A stretch of 64,000 nt of DNA from Hyalella azteca (taxonomy: Eukaryota; Arthropoda; Malacostraca; Amphipoda; Hyalellidae): NCBI RefSeq assembly GCF_000764305.2, contig NW_025945939.1, forward strand, positions 31,372-95,371. Direction: 5' to 3'. Shown here piece after piece: positions 22,605 to 34,540 of the stretch. The first letter of the stretch is position 1, and the number at the start of each line of letters is the position of its first letter. The notes beneath the pieces were generated by a model. It made no database searches. It saw only the letters and a program-made list of their open reading frames with translations, and was not told where the DNA came from. The position numbers and the translations under genes were made by a program.

Positions 22605-22804
22605 GCAGCTCACTCAATGGAGGAAAACCTACTGACGCAGAACAAGACTGACTGAACTCGCCTTCACTTTTTCTGGATTTTCACGGGATTTTTTTAGTGC
22701 ACGGGACTTTCTTATTTCTTTATTAAATTTGGGGTGTTTCTACAACAATAAATTTATTATCCTGATAACGAAAAGTTATGCGAAGATCATCAATGCAAAA
22801 TATT

Positions 22805-24527
22805 TTCTAGACAGTTCATATAGATACTTGCACTAGGCTATTCAGACAGCTTATTTAGATAGGTGCAAAGACGAAATTTGAACTATGTCAACCTACATCT
22901 CCACCAGAGGTCCGGATGCGAGTAGTACTAGCGCCCCAATGAGCACGCTCAGCGGTTACCATCGACGCAGAACCCGACCTCCCTTAAGTTCAGCCTTAAG
23001 GGAGGTGTCTCCCCAAGGCCCTTCACATGCACTCTTCAACCATTTCATCGCTTACTGTTCAATTCCGTAATTTAAAGTTGCATCACATTGACGAACTCAT
23101 AAGTCCAGCAGCTATCTCAATCAATCGTCAGTTATGGAAAGATCGGGTTCCAAAGGCCGGATCCCTTGTGAATCAAGTCACGAAAAGTTCAAAAATCGAC
23201 AACAGGCCATGGGCCTATGTCTTCAACGCCGACACTTCTATTCTATTCTATAATCTTAGGTAAGTGAGGAAGGCACCATGCCTTCCAGTTCTTACAGGGG
23301 TAGGCAAAACTGATTCACGGCCAGGAGATGCCCACCCACATCGCCGAAACTGCTTGGATCAACAAGGTCATGGCTGCCTCGTTCCTTAACGCTCAGTAGT
23401 GACTTGGCTCCGTTGTGGCTAAGTCAGTTCTCTGTCATCTTAGACATTTAAGGTTGGATGAACTCATAGCGCTGCCTGCATTGAGTGCGAGGACCTCCTC
23501 CACGCCATGCAGAACTTCTTTGCTTTCCCTTCCCATCCCACTACCCTCAGCATCTCCTCTCTGGGATAGTCCCGTGTAAGCGTAACTTTCTGGGCCTTCC
23601 TCTCTGCCTTCGCCCATATCCTTCCTTTTTCCATGAACTTCCGCAAGCAAAGGAACATTGACGCAAGAAACAGAGACAACATTAATCTGCTTCCGGCTCA
23701 TAACCTAAGTTTTTCTGATGCAAACTGTCTTTAGAAGCACCATAAATCGAAACATTAGCCAATTTGTTGAGAAATTTAATGCAATATAAAATGTATAAAC
23801 AATTGATTTCTCCTATCATCGGGATTGATTTGGACAAACAAATCTAAAAACGACCAAAATACAGGGAGGTTTTTGTTGGTGGCTTAATTTTTTGAGTTAC
23901 ATTGAGACTGAGGCTGGAACTTAGCGAAAACATAACAAAAGACTGTACAAGAAATGACTTATTTACGAGTCAGCTAGAAATTTATTCACTTTAAAACAAC
24001 CAAAAGTCCGTTATAATTTCACGAGTATAGTATCAGTTAAGCCGTTTCTAAAATAGATTTAGTATTTATAACTTTTTAAATTCAACTCGAAAGTTCTCCA
24101 AAATCCTAGAAATTTATTCATTTTAGAGCGAAAAAAGTCAGTCATAATTTCACGAGTATCAGTTCAGCCTTTTCTTAATAAATAGAATTAGCATTGATAA
24201 CTTTTTAAATTAAGAAAACGTGAAATATTTTCTCTTTTTTTTACGTGTTTCACAAACTCTGAAACAGTGCATACGTCGAGTCAGCTGCACTCCATAGTGA
24301 AGTCAGGGCCGTACTATCAAATATAGCTAAGAGTTCGTAACTCCGTCAGCCAATCGCTGACGGCTTTTCAAGCTAAACCAACCAATCACAGACGTGAAAT
24401 AGAACGCTACGTGTATATAAGTGAATTTTGATTGTGCGGCTCCTGTCCTCCATTGCGCGATATATGATTGATATATGAAGTATAATATGAAATATATATG
24501 TCTGAAATATGCTTTCATATGAAATAT
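22805..24527. repeat. Conserved noncoding part of unit 2
   Basis: Aligns with 11291-12869 apart from a CR1 insertion at 23099-23253. No gene recognised. Confidence 0.6.
23099..23253 (+). mobile_element. CR1 3' tail, unit-2-specific insertion
   Basis: AAGTCCAGCAGCTATCTCAA through the hairpin tail to (TTCTA)n. Unit 1 at about 11575-11585 is uninterrupted (CTCATAATGTTAGG). Only about 155 bp long. Confidence 0.85.
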
Positions 24528-24796
24528 AATAAGGGTTCTCAGATACAAGGCCGCCGCTGAGACGTAGTTGGATTAGGGAATGACTAGAAGTTACTCTCGG
24601 AAAAATTAATGGGTTATAAATTCAGTAATGTGACATACTATTCTGCCCACAGCACGAGTAGTGAAAGCGGACGTTCCCACAGATCCAGCTATTGCGGGAC
24701 CAAACTGTCAGGATGACCCACACATGGCAACAAGTGCGTCATTATTTGGAATAAGTTCCACTCCTTCCTCTGAGTGTATTCTTTATCCTTCTTCTT

Positions 24797-24898
24797 AGCG
24801 CATTTTCTCATCTATGAAAAAAATGCCTTATTGTACTCATCATGTCCGTCTGTCTGTCCGTTCGTGACTTCACGTTTTCGTCGACGAGAAAATGCGCT
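24797..24898. mobile_element. MITE with AGCGCATTTTCTC ends
   Basis: Unit 2 counterpart of 13441-13526, with the same 13-base inverted ends and a short TCTG expansion inside. The following palindrome is altered (CACTGCAGTG). Confidence 0.75.
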
Positions 24899-25504
24899 CT
24901 CTGTCATCACTGCAGTGAGTACTGAGTTATATTTTACCACGTTTTTCTTAGCTCGCTTTCGTGTTCGTCTGTCTGTCTGTTTGTGATGAGCAAATCTTGC
25001 AATCGATATTTCACAAACTTTCCCGCTATCTAGCGCTCTGAAACTTTTAGGGAAGCTCAGCTCCCGATGACAATACAATAATCAATAATTTGTTGCCTGT
25101 TTCCCAGGCGTATTTATTCAATGAAATGTCGACCGAGAAATTGTGGACGCAGCTGCCGCGGTGACGCGGTGCGCCGCTGTTGTGATGGCGAGCAAAGCCT
25201 GGCTTAAATACAAAACCATTTCAGGACCCGCTTGCCTAACTAATATTACTATCACTTAGCGCCGTTCATTCATTGCTTCTTTTATCGTATTCTAATGTCT
25301 TTCATTACCGAACCTTTCTTTATTACAGCCACGCACCCAGATAAATACGGGAACAACAATGTATCCCCTCGAATACAATTTTCTACAGAACTTCGAAAAG
25401 AATTTTCTTTCGTGCATTTGCCTGGCCAACTGAAATAAAATGAATATTATGTAGGACGGCTGACCATTGTGCAGTAGTTATAAACTCTAAAGGAACTCAC
25501 AAGC

Positions 25505-25540
25505 AGGGGTTGGGAACCTTCATATGCACGTCATCCTCGA
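25505..25540. mobile_element. hAT-like terminal motif
   Basis: CAGGGGTTGGGAACCTTC resembles a hAT inverted-repeat start. It lies in a nested insertion block (about 24937-25939) that is absent from unit 1 at 13560. No transposase. Confidence 0.35.
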
Positions 25541-25667
25541 GAGGATATTCGTGTTTAGACTGCGTATATCGATGATACGCTGCGTATCATCGATACGTAC
25601 GTCAAGTCAAATAAATTGGCTCGCAACAACGTTTTTCATGTGTAGCAACGGACTAAAAAGGAGAAAA

Positions 25668-25938
25668 TAAAATACTCAAAAAAAAAACTTTGCAAAAAAC
25701 CACGTTTTTCTTGTGGACTAAAAAGTAGAAAATAAATTATGGCTTGCCCCAAAAAACGTGGGTCGGGCTGTACGTTCACTATCAAATTTCCAAAATTCGT
25801 GTGTTGTGTGCTTTCTGCTTTAATCATAAATCTGCCCGACACACGTTTTTGGGGCGAGCCATAATTTATTTTCTACTTTTTAGTCCACAAGAAAAACGTG
25901 GTTTTTAAAAAAAAAGTTTTTTTTTAAGTATTTTATTT
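25668..25938. mobile_element. Foldback MITE with ~105-bp arms
   Basis: The left arm (about 25668-25775) and right arm (about 25836-25938) are near-identical inverted copies, for example GTGGACTAAAAAGTAGAAAA versus its reverse. A loop of about 60 bp separates them. It is part of the block unique to unit 2. Confidence 0.85.
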
Positions 25939-26339
25939 TCCATATTGCGGCTCCAGTTTTGAAGCAAGACGCCTTAGAAAAGATCAGGAGCGAGTAAAAG
26001 ATTGACGTGTTCATGAACAAGAATTGACTGATTCTTCTCATTGATAATTGATTCTACGTGGCTGGTATCAATTATTTTTGCAATATTCCATATTAAAATT
26101 TATTTCAAAGAAAATTATCGTTTTTAGCGAGATTCTTATTTCACTTTCTCTTAGCCTAACAGCATAACTATGATCTGATCAGAACTGGCGTAAAAAAATT
26201 CAATGACACCAACCGTGCCGATGGTAACAGCATAGAATTTGTCTGCGAGAAAACATGAGAACAAAAGCAAATGAAGTTTTGGGTCTGAAGCTCTTAGATA
26301 AATGATTGAGACTTTGATCAAATTGTGATACGCTTTTTG

Positions 26340-26980
26340 GCCTTGTGTGTCTCATTGTGAGATCTGACCCTGTTTAACACTTCATTAGTGCGGTCAGTGC
26401 TGCGTCCGATCTCTGCTCCTGCTGTGGATAAGAAAGTGCGTCAATATTTTGACAATAGGACTTTCTTTTTTTAAGGATGCGGATTCTGATGTTCTGAGGA
26501 TGTGAAACATGGACTGAAAATTTCAGGCTTTGATTAATACGTAGAACAATAAAATCAGCATTTTTAGGATAAATCCCGCCTCAAGAAATGTATGCATTTC
26601 TACCCATAGTTTGAGGATGTAGAGGGTAACATTTACTAGCATGTTTGCACAGGATAACACTGGGCAATATTGCGATCGAACACATTTATTGGACAATAGT
26701 AGCAATGCTTGCACACAAAAAAGACTCAAGCTATAATTGTTTTTATTTAAAGGTAAATTTTAGCACTCCTTGATACCACTTACAGCTTATGAAATTGTAA
26801 ATCCTAATACTGATGTATTCTTCAATATATTGCTGACACCATTCAGTATTGATTTATTAATATGTTCCTAACTTTTATGTAGGAGCAATTGCAAGGAAAA
26901 CATAAGAAAATATTTCACAGTTTGCGAGCCCAAAACTTGCCCACCCGAGATTCTAGGGTGATGGTAGGTATGCCAATCAA
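26340..26980. other. No gene recognised
   Basis: The 3' flank of the zinc-finger relic. A - strand open frame (26523-26729) is hydrophobic and has no start context or domain I can support. Confidence 0.4.
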
Positions 26981-26982
26981 CT

Positions 26983-29900
26983 TCATATGGAAGAACAACA
27001 AGTATTATAAACAAAAATTATATAACGTTGTGACTTTTCATATGGTCTTGATGCTCGTGTTTTAAAATCACATAAAGTGCAAACGAAGTTCGTTACCAAT
27101 GCAAGGTTCTCTTTACCACACGTATCAAGATGAGGAACCATAATGTGCACCCAAGGAGAGTAAAATTGACATCTCGGACAAGGGTCCATATATCGAGGCC
27201 TAAAGTTATTGTTAGAAAAAGTCGGTGGCTTGAACTCTGAACGGCCAAATTCAGGAGGCAAATTCGGGCATTTCATATGATGGTGCCTCAAACGTACCAG
27301 TGCCGTAGCATGGAATGGACAGTATTTACACCTGTAGCTTAACATAGAAGTCCTGTTATTTGATATTCTCTTGGCATTCTTGGCTTCGAAATTTCTAGGC
27401 TTAATCCGCGTAGGGCCAAGTTTATGATGCAAATTTGGGCATTTCGTCAGATGGTACTTCAAGCTTCGCGCCGTGGTGGTAGTGAATGGACATTGCTGAC
27501 ACGTGTAGCCTGATGATGAAATCATGTCATTTATTCCTCCATTAGAATTATTGGCCTCGAAATTTATAGACTTGATCATAGACTTGATCTCTGTAGGGTC
27601 AAGTTCAAGAGCTGAATTCGGGTCGTGTTGACTAGATTATCCGGGTCGCCTGCCGAAGACCACCACTGCCCTGGATGTAATGGACCATCACGATTCCTGC
27701 CTTCCGGAACGTAGCCTTCAACACTTCAAGCCTTCCGTATCTAGGCCGTGGGTCGAACCAGCCCTCGTCGAACGGCCACTTGTCGAAGGACGATAAATTT
27801 TGGAACAGAACTATGCTATCTGAAACCTAACCTCAGATGCGGTGAACGTAAAATTACGTAATTTAACGATGCCTGGAAGTCATATTCGATCCGCGGCCTG
27901 GTGGTGCACGGCTGGTGATGGTCAAGGCCGGAAGAGGACAAAGCCGAGTGGTGCACGGCTGATTGGTGTAGGTCCGGAGAGATCCAAGGCGTTCGATTCA
28001 GGGTTATTGGTGCACAAAATTGGTGGTGCACGGCTGCGCTCCCGATTATCCGCATTTCGTCAGATGGTACCTAAAGCTTCGTGCCGTGGTGGTAGTGAAC
28101 GGAAACGGACATTGCTGACACGTGTTGCTTGAAGATGAAATCATGTAATTTTATGCTCCTTTAGAATTATTGGCCTCGAAATTTATAGACTCTATATCTG
28201 TAGGGCCAAGTTCAAGAGGTGAATTCGGGTCCTATTGATTAGATTTCCCGCATTTGTTCAGATGGTACCTTAATCTTCGCGCCGTAAGGGTAGTGAACGG
28301 ACATTGACACTATTGGGCCTAGGCCATTAGGAATACATTAGACGAGTCTGTATCTGCAATGGATTTTAAAGAAGATGTGACATTCACTCGGGAAGGTTTA
28401 AATTAAGAGTTTAATATGGTTTTAGAAGTTATGTTAGTCAAAATGGCAGGTTTAAATTAAGTCTCCAACGTGGGTTCAGAATCTGCTGTAGCCAAAATGG
28501 GAGGGATAAATTTAGTCTCGAACGTGGGTTCAGAATCTATGGCAGCTGAAATGGGGGGTTTGAGTGTCGTCTCCAACATGGGTTCAGAAGTTGTGGTAGC
28601 CGAAATGTGAGGTTTAAATGTAGTGTCCAACATGGGTTCAGAAGCTATGGCAGCCGAAATGGGTTGTTTCAATATAACTTTCAGCATGGGTTTAGAATTT
28701 GTGGTAGTCAAAATGAGAGGTTTAAATGTAGTTTCCAACATGGGTTCAGAAATTGTCGTAGCAGAAATGGGAGTTTTAAATACAGTTGCAATCCTTGGTG
28801 CTAAAGATATGGTGGCCGAAATGTAAGGTTAAAATGTAGACTCCAACATGGGTTTGGAAGATGTAGCTGAAATTGGAGCTCTAAATGTAGTCTCAAACTG
28901 GGTTTCAGAAAATGCGGTAGCTAGCTACAATGGAAGGAGTAAATGTGGTTTTGAACATGGGTTTAGAAGATGTAGCAAGAGTCAAAGGTTCAAAATTTGG
29001 GTCGGAGGACATTACAATAGTAGAAAATGTGGCAGTTGATGCGGTAGGATTAAAAGATGTAGTAGCCATCATACTAGAATTTGAGGGTGTGCCAGCTATC
29101 ATGTAGGGTTCAGAAGATGTGTTCCATTGAGCAAGATTCATAGGCATTTCCGTGATAATTTCTGATTTTTTCAAATTCTTCATTTTAAATATGTCTTGTA
29201 AAACCACCTTACTCTGAGCAAACAACTTCCAATCATATTTCTGATCTGTATGCCCCTCTTTTTTCAGCCAGCAATCATTGGTTAATACCAGAGATGTAAA
29301 TGGGCTTGGTTGCTTCCTTGCAGGATGCACAGTTTTATTCACAAAATCTTGGTGGAACACTTTGGGTTTATTTGATGTTGACAGAACGTTGTGCAACCTT
29401 TCAAGCCCACCCGAGATTCCTACCACGTTTGGTCTTGCTGTTTCTTTTACAATTGGAGCTTACTTTTTTCACACATCTACCCACTTGACAGAGCATTGCT
29501 AAGGACACTGAATTTCTTTTCAACATTAGGCTTCCATCACAAATCTTTAAATTGGGAGTTTCTCCAAGTCTGTCAAGTTCTCTTGGATTAGTTTGTTCTT
29601 GGTGACGTTTACAAACGTGTTTGAGGACTGTACTAATATTTAAGCACATAATATCACAATTATTGCAAACAAATTGTAATTCCTCTGTAGTTTTATTATG
29701 CAATTTTGCATGTTGAATCATAAGTTGTTCATTTTCAGTTTTGAAATCACATAACTTGCAAGGAAATAGTTTTTTCTGTACTGCACAATATTCTACTGAC
29801 ATCAAGTGGCTTGCCATTCTTAGGCATTGATGATAAGCCAGATGCAGTTTTGCAATCTAGTTTAGAGTGATTCTTGAACTCCTTGATATCAAAAGAGTGA

Positions 29901-30519
29901 CTGCATGCATGACAGATAAAGATGCCTGATGAATCACACTGGCCATTTTCATTCAGTAACACCGGTCTCTTTAATGATGACACAGATGTATATAAAGAAT
30001 TGCATTTCTTACACTGGTAGGTACCCATAGCACGCTCAGTTTCCTGTCTTGAGGATGCCACAATATTCTCTGTAGAAGTTTTTGTTCTATCATGCTTATT
30101 TATACTGAACTTTTTGTAAACTTTGCCGGTTGCTTTTGACAACTTGATAATTCCTCTAGGAGTATTTTTCTCAAAAGCATTTGTTTTAATTAATTGTGTT
30201 ACATTTGTTTGAATATTACCTGTGTTTGACAAGGATCTTTTGTCATCAACCTGAAGAGAAAATAGTGATTTTTCCAAGGATTTTGGATAGAGGTTTTGCG
30301 AGGAATGAGAAATTGATGGTAAAGGTTTTTGGTTTGCATCCAAGTATTGAGGTGTAGAAATATAGTGATCAGTTGAAACTCTATCAAAAATAAAAATGTT
30401 CCTTGCTGGGAGAGAACTTGATTGGCAAATATTCCTTGTGTGATGTTACAGTTTTTGTCACTTGATACTGATTTTGGGTATTGTTTTCCACCTGGAAGAT
30501 AACGTGTAGTATTAATCAT
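26983..30519 (-). pseudogene. Zinc-finger protein with 18-residue repeats (unit 2)
   Basis: The - strand relic is more complete than unit 1. From the N side: a Ser/Lys-rich segment (30343-29900); fingers YQCKKC and CHACSHSFDIKEFKNHSKLDC; C2H2 fingers CKLCDFKTENEQLMIQHAKLH and CNNCDIMC-x8-H-x4-H (about 29750-29600); a linker; ~10 repeats like SEPMLETTFKP (28990-28450); then C2HC fingers CQQCPFTTTTARSLKYHLTKC, CKYCPF and CPRCQFYS-x8-H-x3-C (27530-27140). Breaks are a 7-base insertion with a stop near 30390, frame changes near 29810 and 29420, stops in the repeats, a 401-bp MITE at 27643-28043, and a one-base shift near 27055 in the last finger. DNA or RNA binding is inferred from the fingers. 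A pseudogene as read. Confidence 0.75.
27643..28043. mobile_element. ~400-bp MITE with 8-bp target duplication
   Basis: Flanked by GATTATCC on both sides (27635-27642 and 28044-28051). The ends are imperfect inverted repeats: GGGTCGCCTGCCGAAG at the left, and GGGAGCGCAGCCGTGCACCA on the opposite strand of the right end. Unit 1 shows the empty site (GATTTTCCGC at about 15380). A second copy is at 59896-60248. The 8-bp duplication suggests hAT or P-type mobilisation; no transposase. Confidence 0.88.
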
Positions 30520-30988
30520 CAGTTCAGTTAGTCAGTGATCAGAACCTGCCGTATTAGGATATGTATGGTTAGTTTTTTTTTGGTGGAGAAGTTTCAAAGG
30601 AATATGATAACAATTGCTCTCAATATTATTCTGTAATTTGTCTTCAATCATACATGCATGTTTGCAGAAAAATTGTCTAAGAATATTTCACTATATCAAA
30701 AATTATTTCTTATAAACCTATACATAATAAAATTCAATTTATGGAAATCTTGACTTATAAAGATCAATTGAAAGAACATTAGAGAATGAATAGAACAATT
30801 CATGAAAATCTACTCAGAAAATAATATCATAAAGACCAGTGCTATTTTTTGAAGTAAGTCTTGCTTAGAGAAAATATTTATAGTTAATAGTGGGAGAATG
30901 ATAGGTACTACAAATTATCTTATTTCCTGACAAATATATTCTTAATTCAGAAGAGCGTCTTTCATAACAGGGGAATGCTGCACTGCCA

Positions 30989-31203
30989 TTAACATAACAT
31001 AGCGATGTCGGCGCTGAAGTGTAGGCCTGATGTGGCCTGTCGCCGATTCTTTTCTTTTTCGTGCCTTGTTCATTGATCTAAACTCGTGTCATTTGACCGG
31101 ATCTTTTCATGACTGACAATAGTTTGAAGGAGCTACTAGACTTCCACCTGGTTCGATAAGGAGCTAACGCTAGGCATTTCAAATCTGAACATATATTTTT
31201 CAT
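30989..31203 (-). mobile_element. CR1 3' fragment, unit-2-specific insertion
   Basis: The - strand reads ORF end, 3' UTR and the GGCCTGTCGCCG tail, with (GTTAT)n-type terminus TAACATAACATA. Unit 1 at about 17220 has TGCCATTGGCAGC uninterrupted; CATT is duplicated here. Confidence 0.88.
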
Positions 31204-31283
31204 TGGCAGCACACTTACACTCATATTCAATACTTACAAAATATTCTTGTGATACTAGTTTAGATTTATTATTGTCCTTGCAG

Positions 31284-31511
31284 GAAAAGTATGCCGAATT
31301 ATCAATTTGAGAAAAACCCTATACTCCTAAGATTTTCAGTTGTTAGCAATTATCATGAAAGCTACCTGAATGCAGACAGTGCTAGAAAAACAGTTATACA
31401 TGAAATTATATATTATTGTGAATATGCTACAGGATTTAATATGCAAATTAATTTCACTTCCAGCTATGCATGGGAGTCAGCAGTTAAAAAGCCTGATGCA
31501 CCTAGAAATAG
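31284..31511 (+). CDS. Internal coding exon of an unrecognised gene
   Basis: A 228-base exon between a good acceptor (TTATTGTCCTTGCAG) and donor (GTAAGC), open throughout. It encodes about 75 residues including KNPILLRFSVVSNYHESYLN and EYATGFNMQINF. The frame has one base before and two after the complete codons. A degenerate copy at 17242 shows it was part of the duplicated unit. It lies head-to-head with the zinc-finger relic. No family recognised, and neighbouring exons were not found. Confidence 0.55.
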
Positions 31512-32030
31512 GTAAGCAATCATCATCACATGTACTCTAACCAAGCCAAAGAAGTCTCAATTATAGGCAAATACAATTTTGTTCCCATTAGAGCAACTTG
31601 CAGCAGTAATATGAAAAAAAAATTCAAACAATACAGAATGGAGAATAATTATGCTTGAGAACGAATGTGATTGAGAAAAGAATAAACAAATTTAAAAGGT
31701 AAAGTATCACTAGCCTTGTAAATCTCTAAAGTCAAGTGTTAACTTTGATCTAAATTTTCAGGATCATGAACTAAAGTCTTATGATTATATATAATATCAA
31801 TCTTGAAGACCATAATCAATATTTGAGAATTTGAAATTTAAATATAAAATGTCATAGTAAATTATTTTACATAAATTTGAAATATAATCATAAAAGCTTT
31901 GTCAAATAGATAAATGAATGACAAAATAAAAAAATGCATTAAGCCCAAAAAACTGGATCAAAATATGAGTGAAATGTTTTTCAAGTATAATTAACCACTT
32001 GTGTCATCATCAATTCCAGTAAAACCTTAC

Positions 32031-32237
32031 CTTGATGAGATCAGGATTCAGGGCTTCATTGCAGTCAACTTGAGTCAAGCTCTGTCTTCACATCAACCAC
32101 CTCCTCTTTGATGGCATCAGGTTGTGTGCAGACACCATCAACACTTGGAACATCAAGCTCTTTCTTGATGATCACTGTTTCTATTGTGCCAGTGCAGCAG
32201 TTCTTGGATTCAAAAAGTGACTCCTCAGCAGTATTGT
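32031..32237 (-). CDS. Probable exon with repeated SUMO-type motifs
   Basis: The - strand exon lies between acceptor TAGACTTAACAG and strong donor GTAAGG (plus-strand 32025-32030). It encodes VIIKKELDVPSVDGV, then IKEEVVDVKTELDS. The psi-K-x-E motifs IKKE, IKEE and VKTE are typical of acidic N-terminal parts of arthropod zinc-finger proteins (established pattern). The position upstream of the - strand zinc-finger relic suits its N-terminal exon. A one-base shift near 32060 is needed to reach the donor frame (DCNEALNPDLIK), so it may be decayed or contain a sequence error. Confidence 0.5.
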
Positions 32238-33130
32238 CTGTTAAGTCTACTTACATTTTTAAGTGGTGGACAGGTTATATGAATAATTTAGTTTACAATC
32301 TCTTTTTTAAAATTACTTGTACTCTGCAATTAATAGTGAGAAGAGAGGTTAATCAGAGGTTACAGATTAATTTTGAGAAGAGGGGTTAATAATTTGAGAA
32401 GAGGGGTTAATTCAAATCATATGTGCTAGGTAGATTGCATATCACTATTGACAGTTTAAATGGTAGAAGAAAGTTTTTAAAGTTCAACAGTGCATCCTGG
32501 CTTAGCAGGTCATCCCTCACTTGGAAGTTAAACAGGCAGAGCAGATTAAACAATGTAGGTTATAAGGTATCCAAATGAATCCAGTGTTCCAGGATCACCT
32601 CAATAGTGATAGCCCAGCTGACCTTATGGCCAAAGTCACTGTTTTCATTTCAAGTTGGTAATTGGTTTAAAATGTCTCTGTGTCTAAAAAGTCTCTGCTT
32701 TGCCACATTGATGCAAATACCTAATTTAAGGCACAGAAGAAGGCAAAGGAGAAAGGCTGGCGTTCCCACCTGAATCAGTCATATTGACGCTCCCATCCCT
32801 TATGCTACATCATTGTAATTAGGTCTTAGAAGCTTGAGTTTTGAAGCTCAACTTCTGCTACTCTACCTCCTCACACACATAACTTAACTATTTATAATAC
32901 TGATAAATATGTACGAGATATATATTTAGCTACTATTTGGTGGGTACAATTATGCAATGTAACTCATGTCAGACTCAGCCTTTCACCCCAACAATCAAAA
33001 AACAAACGTAGACAGCTTATTTTTGATTAAAGTTTATGACAACCTCTGATGACTAGTTCAATTTGTCATGGCACGATAGTTTAAGGAATTTGCTTCTCAG
33101 CTACGGATTTGGGCGTCCTGAAGAGTTTTC
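32238..33130. other. No gene recognised
   Basis: Low-complexity and tandem GAGAAGAGGGGTTAA units near 32338-32410. No supported coding sequence. Confidence 0.45.
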
Positions 33131-33134
33131 CAAG

Positions 33135-33225
33135 GGAACGCAGCCGTGCACCACAAATTTTGTACACTAATAAGCCCTGAATCGAACGTCTTGGATCTTT
33201 CCGGACATCCACCAATCAGCCGTGA
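33135..33225 (-). mobile_element. Fragment of the 8-bp-duplication MITE
   Basis: GGGAACGCAGCCGTGCACCA matches the right end of the elements at 27643 and 59896, in reverse. Only about 90 bp remain. Confidence 0.75.
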
Positions 33226-33321
33226 ATGGAATCTGCTATCCGTAACCGATCATTGACATCCTTCTGCTTTGAATATTTTGAGCTCCACACCCCCCAGACA
33301 CGAGGTCGAATAGCCTAGGGT

Positions 33322-34147
33322 NNNNNNNNNNNNNNNNNNNNNNNNNNNNNNNNNNNNNNNNNNNNNNNNNNNNNNNNNNNNNNNNNNNNNNNNNNNNNNN
33401 NNNNNNNNNNNNNNNNNNNNNNNNNNNNNNNNNNNNNNNNNNNNNNNNNNNNNNNNNNNNNNNNNNNNNNNNNNNNNNNNNNNNNNNNNNNNNNNNNNNN
33501 NNNNNNNNNNNNNNNNNNNNNNNNNNNNNNNNNNNNNNNNNNNNNNNNNNNNNNNNNNNNNNNNNNNNNNNNNNNNNNNNNNNNNNNNNNNNNNNNNNNN
33601 NNNNNNNNNNNNNNNNNNNNNNNNNNNNNNNNNNNNNNNNNNNNNNNNNNNNNNNNNNNNNNNNNNNNNNNNNNNNNNNNNNNNNNNNNNNNNNNNNNNN
33701 NNNNNNNNNNNNNNNNNNNNNNNNNNNNNNNNNNNNNNNNNNNNNNNNNNNNNNNNNNNNNNNNNNNNNNNNNNNNNNNNNNNNNNNNNNNNNNNNNNNN
33801 NNNNNNNNNNNNNNNNNNNNNNNNNNNNNNNNNNNNNNNNNNNNNNNNNNNNNNNNNNNNNNNNNNNNNNNNNNNNNNNNNNNNNNNNNNNNNNNNNNNN
33901 NNNNNNNNNNNNNNNNNNNNNNNNNNNNNNNNNNNNNNNNNNNNNNNNNNNNNNNNNNNNNNNNNNNNNNNNNNNNNNNNNNNNNNNNNNNNNNNNNNNN
34001 NNNNNNNNNNNNNNNNNNNNNNNNNNNNNNNNNNNNNNNNNNNNNNNNNNNNNNNNNNNNNNNNNNNNNNNNNNNNNNNNNNNNNNNNNNNNNNNNNNNN
34101 NNNNNNNNNNNNNNNNNNNNNNNNNNNNNNNNNNNNNNNNNNNNNNN
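33322..34147. other. Assembly gap (Ns)
   Basis: 826 undetermined bases lying inside a Penelope-like element. Confidence 0.99.
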
Positions 34148-34440
34148 CCAAGATTAGACAGTTTTTTGCGGTGGGTTTGGCTAGTGGTCGTCCTGAAAGT
34201 TTCATTCAAACGCCCAGCATGCCGTCGGACCACAAAAGCGTCCACGGTGGAGAATAAGTGCCTGACTTGTGCATCGCACTCTGTCACCCTAGTCGTTAAC
34301 TGTTTCAATGAATTCCTTTTACTAGCCAGTTCCTTACAAAGAAGTTTATTCTGCCAAGACTTATAGAAAGAGGACGTATGTAGACAACGTTTATATAGTT
34401 TGAATCTGAGAAATTTAGGAAACAGCGTCATTTTTAGTTT
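34148..34440 (-). mobile_element. Penelope-like element N-terminal part
   Basis: The - strand frame enters the gap. It reads FPKFLRFKLYKRCLH, SWQNKLLCKELASKR, then QTHRKKLSNL just before the Ns. This looks like the region preceding the RT of Penelope-like elements, which is a family resemblance from pattern only. The RT and endonuclease would lie in the gap. Sequence beyond the gap (about 33250-33321) is not recognisable. Confidence 0.6.
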
Positions 34441-34447
34441 AGTCGAA

Positions 34448-34478
34448 CTGATGATGGAGCTGGACTCCGAAAAGTTAC
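34448..34478 (+). ncRNA. Hammerhead-like motif, antisense to the Penelope frame
   Basis: CTGATGA (34448-34454), a GGAG/CTCC stem, then GAAAAGTT. It is nearly identical to the motif at 18731-18700 but with C changed to A after GAAA. It is on the + strand while the Penelope frame is on the - strand, as expected if an inverted terminal copy lies 5' of the element. Weaker than the 18700 motif. Confidence 0.4.
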
Positions 34479-34540
34479 ATGTTATGTAAGTACATCCTAT
34501 TTTTGGCATTATCAAAACTTTTGTACGCAAGACTTGGCTA

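Larger units (their letters stand above)
18546..31600. repeat. Array unit 2
   Basis: The most complete tandem unit, matching 4381-17480 in order. Unit-specific insertions are a Penelope fragment (18649-19229), CR1 tails (23099 and 30989), a ~1 kb nested block (about 24937-25939) and a MITE (27643-28043). Its last part, including the exon at 31284, is better preserved than in unit 1. Confidence 0.75.
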
